NCBI RefSeq assembly: GCF_002305875.1
Contig: NZ_CP022098.1
Span: 558,001-622,000 of the forward strand
Reading direction: 5' to 3'
Length of the DNA: 64,000 nucleotides
From: Cystobacter fuscus
Lineage (GTDB): Bacteria > Myxococcota > Myxococcia > Myxococcales > Myxococcaceae
Below are positions 1 through 8,493 of this stretch, piece after piece. Numbering within the stretch: the stretch's first letter is position 1; each line of letters starts with the position of its first letter. The notes under the pieces were generated by a model, which worked only from the letters and a program-made list of their open reading frames with translations, was not told the origin of the DNA and ran no database searches. The position numbers and the translations under genes are program-made.

Positions 1-2
1 AG

Positions 3-3000
3 GGGAAGCCTGGCAACGACGCGGAACTCTTCTTCGGCAGCCTGAATGTCAGCCTCGGGGGAAGCCTGGGCGTCCGCCTCGGCGACATCGCCCTGAGTTG
101 CAGCGACCCGGTGCGTCTGCCCACCAGCCTGGTCCTGGCCATTCCCAAGGGACCACCGGTCCTCAACAACCCGGCCATGGTGCCGGACATGGAGGGCATC
201 GCCCAGCGATTGCTGATGGCCGCTGGCATGAAGGCCCTCAAGGCGGCGGCTCGTGGCGGAGCCCGGCTCTTCCGTACGTTGAGAGCCGCCCAACGCAAGA
301 GCCGTGGCTGGTCAAAGGTCAGCGGCGCTTTGCGCAACGTGGTGGACCGCATCGCCCCTCAGCGCTACCGCGACAGGTTGAAGCGCGTGGTGTGCTTCGT
401 CACCGGCCACCCGGTGGACGTGGCCACCGGGCGCGTTTTCACTGACCATATCGATTTCGAGCTACCCGGCCCTCTTCCCCTCGTCTTCGAGCGCGTCTAC
501 TCCTCCTCCCTTTCCTGGCGCAACGGTTCCTTGGGATACGGATGGAGTCACTCGCTCGACCAGTCAGTCTGGGTCGAACGTGGCAAGGTCATCTACCTCG
601 CGGAGGATGGGCGCGAGGTGGAGTTCCACACCGACGCCCTCCCCGGATACTTCCTCCCAGCGGGCCAGTCCCTCTTTGATGCCACCAACAGACTGACGCT
701 TCGCGCACTCGGCTCTTCGCATTGGGAGATCGAGATGGCGGATGGTCGGGTGCTCTCGTTCACTCCGGTACCCAGTAGCCTCTCTCACCGCGCCAAGCTC
801 ACCCGCATCCGTAGCCGCGACGGCCATCACGATATCCGGCTGGCTTACGACGAACGGGGCCTGCTGGACATGGTGCGCGATTCTGCTGATCGGTTGATCG
901 GCTTCGTCCATGATACCAAGGGTCGTCTGACCGAGGTGAAGCTGCCTCTCTCTCGGGAGAGTGGCTGGTACCGGTACATGCGCTACGTCTACGACGAGCA
1001 TGGCGATCTGATGCAGGTAGTCGATGCGCTGGGCCGTTCGTGGGCCTTCGAGTACCAGAACCACTTGATGGTGCAGGAGAAGGACAGGAATGGCTTGTCC
1101 TTCTACTTTCAGTACGACAGCATCGGTCCTTCCGCCCGATGCGTTCGCACGTGGGGAGATGGTGGGATTTTCGATCACCTCATCACCTACGACACGCGCA
1201 ACCGGAAGACGTTGGTGGAGGACAGCCTGGGCTGCACCACTCTCTATGAGTTGGATGAGCTGGGCATGGTGGTGAAGGTAACGGACGCGAACGGAGCGTC
1301 CACTGAGTACGCCTACGATGCCACTTCTGGCCAACTGGCAGAAGAAAAGGACTCTCTCGGTCACACGCGTGCCACGACGTATGATTCACGAGGAAACGCT
1401 CTCACACTCAAGGGTCCAGATGGAGTAACCGTCTATCTGGAGTATGAGGCTCGCGGCTTGCTGGTTCGCGCGATGGATGCCCTCGGGGGCGTCTGGACGT
1501 GGGCCTATGACGCCGAAGGGCACCTCGTGGAAAGGAGGATGCCTACGGGCGAGAAGAAATCGTGGGGGTGGAAGCAAGGCTTGCTGGCGTGGGTAGAAGA
1601 CTCAGGCGGGCGGCGGACGACCTTTGAGTATGATCGTCAAAAAAACATGAGCTTCACGCGCGCCTCCAATGGTGCCGTCACCGAGTACGAACACGATGGG
1701 CTCGGTCGACCGGTTCGCGTCAGGGATTCTCGGGGCGGGACGTTGCGCTGCCGCTACGACGCGCTCGGACGACTACTACGCCTGGAGTCTCCTTCTGGTG
1801 TATTGCAGGAGTCGGCCTACGACGCGGAAGGTAACCTGCTTGAGGCACGAGATGCGACGCGGCACGTGAAACTCCGCTACGGCCACTTCCATAAAATGAT
1901 TGCACGTGAAGAAGCGGGTACCTCGGTCCGTTTCACCTATGACACCGAGGGCCGGCTGACAGGCGTCATCAACGAAGTGGATGAGGCATATACCTTCACG
2001 CTTGACGCATGTGGGCGGGTCGTCGAGGAGATGGGATTCGACGGGGGGGTGCAGCGGTACGAGAGGGATTCCTCGGGGCGGGTGACAAAGAAGTACATGC
2101 CGAGTGGCCGAACGACAGCGCTGACTTATGATGCTGCGGGCCGTGTGGTGAAAGCCGCTCACTCGGACGGTACATGCGTGGAACTCGAATACCAGGCAAA
2201 TGGTGCCCTGGTGCGAGCGAAGAACGAAAGTGCCGTGGTCATGTTCGAGCGTGACGCATTGGGACGTATTGTGCGCGAAATCCAGGGGGACTTCTCTGTC
2301 TCTTCCCGTTTCGGGATCGACGGAGAACGCGCCCTGCTGGAAACCTCACTTGGAGGGTGCATGGCAGTTCTGCGTGACGCGCTTGGGCATGTGTCTGCGT
2401 TGCACGTGGGAGAGGAGTCACTTCATTGGGTTCAGCCCACGGTGCGCTTCGAGCGGGACACAATGGGCATGGAGACGGCACGGGTGTTACCGGGCGGCGT
2501 GCGTATCGATTGGCAGCGCGACATGGCCGGTCGTCCCACCCACCGCCGGACCGTACGCCGCGGGGGAAATGACACAGATCATCCTCTGGATACGCGGTCC
2601 TATCAGTGGCGTGGCGAAGACCAGATAGCCGCCATCCTGGATTCCGTGCGTGGATCCACATTCTACCAGCATGACCAGCGAGGACGACTCATTGCTCAGG
2701 AGACGACAGGAGGAGTTCTCCACCGTGCCATGGATTACGTAGGCAACATCCATCGCTCCGCGGCGTTTGATGACCGGCGCTATGGGCGAGGAGGTCGGTT
2801 GTTGGAGATGGATGGCACGCTGTACACCCATGACGAGGATGGCTACTGGAAGGAGAAGGTGGAAGAGGATGGTTCTCGCTGGGGCTACTTGTGGAACGGC
2901 GCAGGACTCCTGTCCAGGGTGATACGGCCGGATGGATCACACATCCGCTTTGAATATGATGCGTTCGCTCGATGCACCCGACGTGCCCTCGTCCGTTCTC

Positions 3001-3746
3001 GTGATGATGGAACCGACGTCATGGAGGAGGACACGCGTTTCGTTTGGGATGGCCAATTCCTGGTGCATGAAGTGCCCGCTCACACCGCTCCTATTACTTG
3101 GTATTGGGAGCCAGGAGGCTTCTCGCCAATCGCCAGAGAGCAAGCACAACAGCTTTGGACCATTGCTTCCGACCATCTGGGAGTTCCTACCGAGATGTAC
3201 AGCGAGCGTGGGGATCTCGTCTGGAGGATGCAATTGAATGTATATGGTCAGCCGAGCTTCGAGCGAGGAACGGCAAGGGATTGTCCCTGGAGGTGGCCGG
3301 GTCAGTATGAAGATGAAGGTGCTCGCCTTACCTACAACCGTCATCGATTCTTCGATTCGCAATCGGGGATGTACTGCTCGCCTGATCCCATCCGGCTTGC
3401 TGGAGGCACCGAGTTCTACGCATATTGTCCAGATCCTCTGCTCGAAATCGATCCACTAGGCTTGGTCCGAATTCACACGGAAGGGCCAGTCGCGGTCAAT
3501 GCTTACCCGGGTCCGCTCGCTGGTGGAGTCGAGCACAGCCCGCTACACGCCCATCTCAACGAGGGTAAGTTCGAGACGCGTGTCTTGATGGAGGACTACT
3601 ACAAGAAGGGGAAGTTGGTCGGCTCGGCGGGAGACGTCTACCCCGGTGATCCAGACATGACGAAGAACATGAAGAAGGTTGTCAAGAAGAACCTGGATGA
3701 ACTGAAGATGAAGACACGCAGTGTATTTGAAACTGGGAAGTGTTGA
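3..3746 (+). CDS. RHS repeat toxin with PAAR-like N-terminus (5'-truncated by window edge)
   Basis: The frame is open from base 3, so the gene begins outside the window; a GTG at 111 is probably internal because the codons before it read as a PAAR-like stretch (GSLGVRLGDIALSCSDPV). A conserved RHS entry motif follows (GHPVDVATGRVF, about base 400), then many YD repeats (YDERGLL, YDTEGRL, YDAAGRV) and the conserved core end SPDPIRLAGGTEFYAY followed by DPLGL near base 3460. The last roughly 93 residues are a separate tip with the pattern HSPLHAH and a lysine-rich end, the usual place for a polymorphic toxin. RHS shells of this kind are delivered by type VI secretion or related contact-dependent routes and release the tip in the target; this is family knowledge. 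The next gene, 11 bp downstream, is the likely immunity partner. The activity of the tip is not known. Confidence 0.9.
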   Translation, partial: GKPGNDAELFFGSLNVSLGGSLGVRLGDIALSCSDPVRLPTSLVLAIPKGPPVLNNPAMVPDMEGIAQRLLMAAGMKALKAAARGGARLFRTLRAAQRKSRGWSKVSGALRNVVDRIAPQRYRDRLKRVVCFVTGHPVDVATGRVFTDHIDFELPGPLPLVFERVYSSSLSWRNGSLGYGWSHSLDQSVWVERGKVIYLAEDGREVEFHTDALPGYFLPAGQSLFDATNRLTLRALGSSHWEIEMADGRVLSFTPVPSSLSHRAKLTRIRSRDGHHDIRLAYDERGLLDMVRDSADRLIGFVHDTKGRLTEVKLPLSRESGWYRYMRYVYDEHGDLMQVVDALGRSWAFEYQNHLMVQEKDRNGLSFYFQYDSIGPSARCVRTWGDGGIFDHLITYDTRNRKTLVEDSLGCTTLYELDELGMVVKVTDANGASTEYAYDATSGQLAEEKDSLGHTRATTYDSRGNALTLKGPDGVTVYLEYEARGLLVRAMDALGGVWTWAYDAEGHLVERRMPTGEKKSWGWKQGLLAWVEDSGGRRTTFEYDRQKNMSFTRASNGAVTEYEHDGLGRPVRVRDSRGGTLRCRYDALGRLLRLESPSGVLQESAYDAEGNLLEARDATRHVKLRYGHFHKMIAREEAGTSVRFTYDTEGRLTGVINEVDEAYTFTLDACGRVVEEMGFDGGVQRYERDSSGRVTKKYMPSGRTTALTYDAAGRVVKAAHSDGTCVELEYQANGALVRAKNESAVVMFERDALGRIVREIQGDFSVSSRFGIDGERALLETSLGGCMAVLRDALGHVSALHVGEESLHWVQPTVRFERDTMGMETARVLPGGVRIDWQRDMAGRPTHRRTVRRGGNDTDHPLDTRSYQWRGEDQIAAILDSVRGSTFYQHDQRGRLIAQETTGGVLHRAMDYVGNIHRSAAFDDRRYGRGGRLLEMDGTLYTHDEDGYWKEKVEEDGSRWGYLWNGAGLLSRVIRPDGSHIRFEYDAFARCTRRALVRSRDDGTDVMEEDTRFVWDGQFLVHEVPAHTAPITWYWEPGGFSPIAREQAQQLWTIASDHLGVPTEMYSERGDLVWRMQLNVYGQPSFERGTARDCPWRWPGQYEDEGARLTYNRHRFFDSQSGMYCSPDPIRLAGGTEFYAYCPDPLLEIDPLGLVRIHTEGPVAVNAYPGPLAGGVEHSPLHAHLNEGKFETRVLMEDYYKKGKLVGSAGDVYPGDPDMTKNMKKVVKKNLDELKMKTRSVFETGKC

Positions 3747-3757
3747 AGGGGAGCGAT

Positions 3758-4309
3758 ATGATCGTCAACTCGAGCACCTCTCCTCATGCCCTTGAGGTCC
3801 TTTTCGATCAGACGGGAATGCTGGACGCCGAGATTGCTCCTCAAATCTCCTCGGCTGAACTCGCTACTCTTGTCAGGGCGCACAAGGGATACCGGCACTG
3901 GAATCCACTCCTCCAATTGATTGCCATCCATCCTTCCGCAGATGGCGCACTGCTGTCTCTCATTGTCCGAGCCAGCAACGATCCCGGCGTGCTCAACGCA
4001 GTGGCGACTTCTGGGCGTACATCAAAGAAGCTACTGGAGCAGCTCTCCAGGTCCACTTATCGAAGTGTGCGAGAGCATGCGAAGATGGGGCTCCTATACA
4101 AGGAACTCGAAATGGCTACGGCGGAGCGATTTCGTGAGATTCTCAATGAAAACCGTGGAGATGACGAACGTGCCGTGTCGGTACGTGGACTCCTCGCGAT
4201 GCACCAACGTACTCCCAGAGATGTCCTTCACCTGTTGGCTCAAGATGAGTTCGATTTTGTCAGGCGAGCAGTGTCAATGCGATCAAAGAGGCCCTCAAAA
4301 AATCAATGA
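3758..4309 (+). CDS. HEAT/LRV-like helical protein, presumed immunity to the RHS toxin
   Basis: This 183-residue protein has no signal peptide or membrane segment. It reads as short paired helices with leucine-rich-variant spacing (for example LQLIAIHPSADGALLSLIV, then NDPGVLNAVATSGRTSKKLL), ending in a basic tail. I chose the ATG at 3758 because an AGGGGAG box lies just before it; a GTG at 3740 would overlap the RHS stop. Its position directly behind the RHS toxin tip, on the same strand and 11 bp away, is the standard position of a cognate immunity gene. The immunity role is inferred from position only; the repeat fold is read from sequence spacing. Confidence 0.65.
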   Translation: MIVNSSTSPHALEVLFDQTGMLDAEIAPQISSAELATLVRAHKGYRHWNPLLQLIAIHPSADGALLSLIVRASNDPGVLNAVATSGRTSKKLLEQLSRSTYRSVREHAKMGLLYKELEMATAERFREILNENRGDDERAVSVRGLLAMHQRTPRDVLHLLAQDEFDFVRRAVSMRSKRPSKNQ

Positions 4310-4438
4310 AGCGTCACGGCGTTCGCGGTGGGGGGGCGGGTCCCGCGGATGAGGAGCGAGATATCCCATTCTGGATTTGATTTCACAATAGAAATGATGA
4401 GGTGGGAAATTCATTGCCAGGCAAACGCCTGGGAGCGG

Positions 4439-4898
4439 GTGGAGCACTTCTTTTTAAAGGTCGTGGTCATCGCCGGTGGGAGTCGAGGGGTTGGAAAGGC
4501 AATTGCCAGCCGGATCAGCCCCGGGCCTTTCAAGCGGATGTTTCCGAGCCGGCTCACTCCCGGCGGCTCATGGACGAGGTGGCTGCCTCCTTCGGCCGGC
4601 TGGATATCCTGGTTGGCAACCGGGCATCGAGCACTCGCTTCCGGTGGAACCGCCACCGACATGGCTCGCGATAACGCGAAGCATTACGCCCGCGATGGAG
4701 GGTCTGTCTCTCGAGGTGAGCATCCAGATCATGTGCTCCCTGGGTCGACTGGCCCGGCCCGAGGAACTCGCCGGATCGGTGGTGTTCCTCGCCTCCGACG
4801 ATGCGTCGTACGTTACGGGCAGCATCCTCGCCATCAACGACGGCTGGCTCTGGCGCGTCTCTCGTTCCTCGGGAATGGAGGTTGCGAAGAGCGCTTGA
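4439..4898 (+). pseudogene. Remnant of a short-chain dehydrogenase/reductase
   Basis: Pieces of one SDR are spread over three forward frames. The first frame gives the nucleotide-binding start (VVVIAGGSRGVGKAIASRI from about 4460). A second frame gives FQADVSEPAHSRRLMDEVAASF and GRLDILVGN. The first frame returns with GGTATDMARDNAKHYA, and a third frame gives the C-terminal LGRLARPEELAGSVVFLAS and YVTGSILAINDGW. About 35-40 residues are missing after the glycine-rich loop, and the whole catalytic Ser-Tyr-Lys region is absent. Several frameshifts and deletions are therefore needed to explain it, so no active enzyme can be made. A MerR-type promoter overlaps its 3' end. A possible original start is the GTG at 4439. 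Confidence 0.8.
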
Positions 4899-4926
4899 CC
4901 TTGACACCAGTGTCAGGTGCTACGGT
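4895..4926 (+). promoter_or_regulatory. MerR-type promoter/operator for the merR-hydrolase operon
   Basis: A -35-like TTGACC (4895-4900) and a -10-like TACGGT (4921-4926) are separated by 20 bp, the overlong spacing typical of promoters activated by MerR-family regulators. Inside the spacer is an inverted repeat, TGACAC (4902-4907) and GTGTCA (4910-4915) with a 2-bp centre. It lies 21 bp upstream of the MerR start codon, so autoregulation and control of the coupled hydrolase gene are likely. Binding is inferred. Confidence 0.55.
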
Positions 4927-4946
4927 CCTTTCCCATCGAGGCAGGA

Positions 4947-5336
4947 ATGAACATCGGAGAGCTTTCCAGACTGTCGGGTGCGAGCGCGCGCTCGATCCGC
5001 CACTACGAGAAGGCGGGGCTGCTCGTCTCGAGCCGCCGGAGCAATGGCTACCGGGAGTTCGGTCCCGACGCCGTGCTCCGGGTCCAGCACATCGCCCGCA
5101 TGATCCGTCTGGGTTTCTCCCTCGAGGAAATAGCCACCTTCTCCCCGTGCATGTTCCGGAGCGAGTCGACCGCCATCTGCCCGGACGCCCTCGCCGCGCA
5201 CCAGGAGAAGCTCGCCGACATCGAGCGTCAGATCGCCGAGCTGGAGTCCCGCCGCGCCCGGCTCATCGAAACGCTCTCACACGCGGCCCCCGCCAGCATC
5301 CCCTGGCGAAGGGTCGTCTCCGCCAAACGAGGATGA
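4947..5336 (+). CDS. MerR-family transcriptional regulator
   Basis: This 129-residue protein starts with the MerR winged helix (MNIGELSRLSGASARSIRHYEKAGLL, residues 1-26), followed by the wing SNGYREFG and a C-terminal coiled coil rich in Glu/Arg (about residues 85-120) for dimerisation. Cysteines in FSPCMF and AICPDAL lie in the short effector region, but they do not form a clear metal-sensor pattern, so the inducer is unknown. The ATG at 4947 is chosen because it begins the HTH; a start 30 bases earlier would run into the operator. The stop lies 1 bp before the hydrolase ATG, so the two are co-transcribed and probably coupled. The overlong promoter spacing just upstream fits the MerR twist mechanism. 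Confidence 0.9.
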   Translation: MNIGELSRLSGASARSIRHYEKAGLLVSSRRSNGYREFGPDAVLRVQHIARMIRLGFSLEEIATFSPCMFRSESTAICPDALAAHQEKLADIERQIAELESRRARLIETLSHAAPASIPWRRVVSAKRG

Positions 5337-5337
5337 C

Positions 5338-6270
5338 ATGAACCGCAGAGACCTCCTGAAGAGTACCGTGCTTACCACCGCCACCCTGTCCCTCGCTGGT
5401 TCCGGCTCCCAGGCCCACGCGGCCCCCCGGGCGGAGAGCAAGACCTTCCTCCTCGTGCACGGCGCCTGGCACAACTCCCTGCACTGGGGCCGCGTCGCGC
5501 AGCACCTCTCCGGTCTCGGCCACCGTGTGGTGTCGATCGATCTGCCGGGCCACGGCCTCAACGCCCGCTTCCCCTCCTCGTATCTCTCGGGGGATTGGGC
5601 GAAGTTCGCCGAGGAGCCCTCTCCGCAACGGGACCTCCGCCTCGAGGAGTGCGCCTCGGCGGTGGTCGACGCGCTCAAGACACTGCGAGGAGCGAGCCGG
5701 CCAATCCTCGTCGGGCACAGCATGGGCGGGGCCGTGATTACCCGGGCGGGTGAGCTCGCCCCCGAGCTGGTGGGCCGGTTGGTCTATCTGAGTGCCTATT
5801 GCCCCGTGCGGCTGAAGAAGCCGAGCGCCTATGGGGATCTGCCCGAGGCGAAGACCGGCTATGGAGACAAGCTCTTCGTGGGGAACCCGGCGGCCCTGGG
5901 GGCGGTCCGCATCAATCCGCGCGGGGATGCCGCGTACCTCGAGGCGCTGCGCGCGGCCTATTACAACGACGTGGACGTCCAGGAGTTCCTGCCCTTCGCG
6001 CTCACCCTCACACCAGACCTCCCGGCCTCCCTGTGGACGTCCGAGGTCATCGCGACGCGCGAGCGCTGGGGCCGCATCCCGCGCAGCTACATCCGTTGCA
6101 CGAAGGATCGCGCCATGGCGCCCGCCCTGCAGGAGCTGATGATCCGCGAGGCGGATTCCTTCACTCCCTCGAACCCCTTCGAGCAGAAGACCCTGGAGTC
6201 GAGCCACTCGCCCTTCGCGTCGCAGCCGGCACGGCTCGCCGAGCTCCTGGCGGGCCTCAAGGCGGGGTGA
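5338..6270 (+). CDS. Tat-exported alpha/beta hydrolase
   Basis: The 310-residue product begins with a twin-arginine signal (NRRDLLKSTVLTTATLSLAG, cut near AHA-AP) and so is probably exported folded. The mature part is a compact alpha/beta hydrolase of the methylesterase/salicylate-esterase-like type: oxyanion motif LVHGAWHNSLHW near residue 38, nucleophile elbow GHSMGG with Ser near residue 128, acid candidate in CTKDRAM, and His in ESSHSPF near the end. It lies 1 bp behind the MerR regulator with GAGG as ribosome-binding site, so expression is probably induced by whatever the regulator senses. The substrate is unknown; small esters are the usual substrates of this subfamily. Confidence 0.88.
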   Translation: MNRRDLLKSTVLTTATLSLAGSGSQAHAAPRAESKTFLLVHGAWHNSLHWGRVAQHLSGLGHRVVSIDLPGHGLNARFPSSYLSGDWAKFAEEPSPQRDLRLEECASAVVDALKTLRGASRPILVGHSMGGAVITRAGELAPELVGRLVYLSAYCPVRLKKPSAYGDLPEAKTGYGDKLFVGNPAALGAVRINPRGDAAYLEALRAAYYNDVDVQEFLPFALTLTPDLPASLWTSEVIATRERWGRIPRSYIRCTKDRAMAPALQELMIREADSFTPSNPFEQKTLESSHSPFASQPARLAELLAGLKAG

Positions 6271-6281
6271 ACCCGAAGCGA

Positions 6282-6920
6282 CTACCAGGGGGGCATGAGC
6301 AGGAAGGTCGCGTCCTCCTCGAACGCGGTACTGTACTCCGCGTCGAGGTAGAGCCCATACGTGTGCCCGTCGTAGTCGTCGATGTTGATGTACGAGTCCG
6401 GGGCGTTGCAGCTCTCGAAGCTCAGCTCGTGCGGATCCGCCAGTCCGGGGCGCGGGCAGAACGTCGCGTCCTCGCTGAAGCCCAGGGTGTTGTTGTCCGG
6501 ATCCAGGACGATGTCCGAGCCGAGGTGCCGCAGGTAGTACCCGCGGTAGTTGCTGGCCTCGAACGAGATACACCGGTCGTCCGCCAGGCCCGGGACGATG
6601 CGGAACGTGGCGTCGTCCATGTCCTGGTCCGAGTAGATGCGCGAGGCCTCCCCGCTGCCGTTGTAGTGCCGGATGAAGAAGTCCGGGGCGATGTATGACT
6701 CGAGGGAGGCGTAGTCGCCCCGCCAGTCGTTCAGGGAGATGACTCCCGAGCTGCCCGAACCCAGGAGCGCGGGGCATCCCGGATACGAGGGAGCGGGAGG
6801 AGGCGGGGGGTCCACGTGGCCGTGTCCACCACCGCCGCTCTCGACGACGCACCCGGACAAGGTCATCGTCACCGCCATCGCCAGGAAGAAGGTGAACCGC
6901 TTGGACGCCATGCGAGCCAT
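6282..6920 (-). CDS. Lipoprotein with AbfB (CBM42) domain
   Basis: The 212-residue product has a lipoprotein signal (FFLAMAVTMTLSGC) and a Gly/His/Pro linker. The body has three AbfB-type trefoil units, recognisable by repeated DATF motifs (DDATFRIVPGLADD, EDATFCPRPGLADP, EDATFLLMP) and FEASNYRGYYLRH-like strands. AbfB is a carbohydrate-binding module normally attached to alpha-L-arabinofuranosidases; here no catalytic domain is present. The ATG at 6920 is chosen because AAGGA precedes it and it begins the signal peptide; a second ATG lies at 6911. It converges tail to tail with the hydrolase (11 bp apart) and diverges from the permease gene. It could tether or sense arabinose-containing glycans at the cell surface. 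Confidence 0.85.
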   Translation of the reverse strand: MARMASKRFTFFLAMAVTMTLSGCVVESGGGGHGHVDPPPPPAPSYPGCPALLGSGSSGVISLNDWRGDYASLESYIAPDFFIRHYNGSGEASRIYSDQDMDDATFRIVPGLADDRCISFEASNYRGYYLRHLGSDIVLDPDNNTLGFSEDATFCPRPGLADPHELSFESCNAPDSYINIDDYDGHTYGLYLDAEYSTAFEEDATFLLMPPW

Positions 6921-7054
6921 GTTGTGTATTCCTTCAAGGGGGGAAAACGTTGAGGGACCGACGTCCACGCAACGCGGAATATTCAGGGCAGGCCGCCAGG
7001 CGGCCCTCGCCGACGGGCAGCGTCCTGGCGCCATGATGGGATAGAAGCGATGCG

Positions 7055-8362
7055 GTGAGCCCGACCCCTTCCTCCGACGCACCCCGAGTCCGCCAACGCC
7101 TGCTGTCCATCTTCGGCGGCTCGGTCGGCAACCTCATCGAGTGGTACGACTTCTACATCTACTCGGCCTTCTCGCTGTACTTCGCCCCGTCGTTCTTCCC
7201 CGGCGACAACCCGCTCGTGCGGCAGCTCAACGCGGCGGGCATCTTCGCGCTCGGCTTCCTCATCCGTCCCATCGGCGGCTGGTTGATGGGGCTCTACGCG
7301 GACTCGCGCGGGCGGCGCGCCGCGCTGACACTGTCCGTGTCCCTGATGTGTCTGGGCTCGCTCGTCATCGCCCTGTGCCCCACCTATGAGCAGGTGGGCA
7401 TCCTGGCGCCGATCGTGCTCGTCCTGGCCCGGCTGCTCCAGGGGTTGTCGCTCGGAGGCGAGTACGGCACCAGCGCCACCTATCTCAGCGAGGTGGCCAC
7501 CTCGCGCCACCGCGGCTTCTACAGCTCCTTCCAATACGTCACGCTCATCATGGGCCAGTTGCTCGCGACGCTGACGTTGCTGGTGCTCCAGCGTCTGGTG
7601 CTCACCGGGCCCGAACTGGAGGCCTGGGGCTGGCGCATCCCCTTCCTGTGTGGCGCGGCGCTCGCCATCTTCGGCTTCTACATGCGCCGCAACATGGTGG
7701 AGACGGAGGCCTTCCAGGCGGAGGCGTCCAGGCGCACGGCGCACCGGCCCATGCTCGAGCTCGTCCGCCATCCCCGGGAGATCGCCCTCGTCATCGGGCT
7801 CACCCTGGGCGGCACGCTCGCCTTCTATACGTACACCGTCTACATGCCCAAGTTCCTGGTGAGCTCCGTGGGCCTGTCGCGCGACGACGCCACGCTCATC
7901 TCCGCCGGCTCGCTCTTCCTCTACATGCTCCTGCAGCCAGCCTTCGGCTTCCTGTCCGACAAGGTGGGCCGTCGGCCGGTGCTCATGGGCTTTGGTCTGC
8001 TGGGCACGCTGTGCACCGTGCCCCTGTTCACGGCGCTCACGAGCACGCGCGATGCCTTCACCGCCTTCCTCCTGGTGATGACGGCGCTCGTCATCGTCTC
8101 GGGCTACACCTCCATCAACGCCGTGGTGAAGGCGGAGCTGTTCCCCGCGAGCATCCGCGCCCTGGGCGTGGGCCTGCCCTATGCCCTGACGGTGTCCGTG
8201 TTCGGCGGAACGGCCGAGTACGTGGGCACCTGGTTCAAGCTCCAGGGCCACGAGTCCTGGTTCTACTGGTACGTGACCGGCGGCATCTTCTGCTCGCTCC
8301 TGGTCTACCTGCTCATGCGTGACACGGCGCGTCACCACCGCTTCGATACCTCGGAGTCCTGA
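7055..8362 (+). CDS. kgtP: MHS-family MFS permease, KgtP-like (alpha-ketoglutarate:H+ symporter)
   Basis: This 435-residue, 12-TM protein follows the E. coli KgtP sequence closely along its length: GNLIEWYDFYIYSAFSLYF in TM1, RPIGGWLMGLYADSRGRR (motif A), ARLLQGLSLGGEYGTSATYL in TM4, GFYSSFQYVTLIMGQLLA in TM5 and AELFPASIRALGVGL in TM10. The family takes up dicarboxylates or other organic acids with protons at the inner membrane; alpha-ketoglutarate is the best guess. The start is a GTG at 7055, 134 bp from the divergent lipoprotein gene, so the two share a promoter region. Substrate assignment is by similarity only. Confidence 0.85.
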   Translation: MSPTPSSDAPRVRQRLLSIFGGSVGNLIEWYDFYIYSAFSLYFAPSFFPGDNPLVRQLNAAGIFALGFLIRPIGGWLMGLYADSRGRRAALTLSVSLMCLGSLVIALCPTYEQVGILAPIVLVLARLLQGLSLGGEYGTSATYLSEVATSRHRGFYSSFQYVTLIMGQLLATLTLLVLQRLVLTGPELEAWGWRIPFLCGAALAIFGFYMRRNMVETEAFQAEASRRTAHRPMLELVRHPREIALVIGLTLGGTLAFYTYTVYMPKFLVSSVGLSRDDATLISAGSLFLYMLLQPAFGFLSDKVGRRPVLMGFGLLGTLCTVPLFTALTSTRDAFTAFLLVMTALVIVSGYTSINAVVKAELFPASIRALGVGLPYALTVSVFGGTAEYVGTWFKLQGHESWFYWYVTGGIFCSLLVYLLMRDTARHHRFDTSES

Positions 8363-8493
8363 TCCCAGCTCCCATGGGCGCGGGCGCCGGAGCGTTGTCG
8401 GGGAGTGGGGTTGGAAGTATCACACTGATTTTCGAGGGGAAGCCTCCGATGTAGCGGGTCTGTCTGTCTTCACACAGTCGAGGCGAGGACCCG

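Noticed and set aside
5263-6852. Long leftward frame antisense to the hydrolase gene
   Set aside because: High-GC shadow of a gene with clear family motifs on the other strand; no domain or ribosome site.
6983-8338. 451-residue leftward frame antisense to the KgtP-like permease
   Set aside because: Amino acid content is typical of a reverse-strand shadow (His, Glu, Gln and Gly runs); the permease frame carries all MFS motifs.
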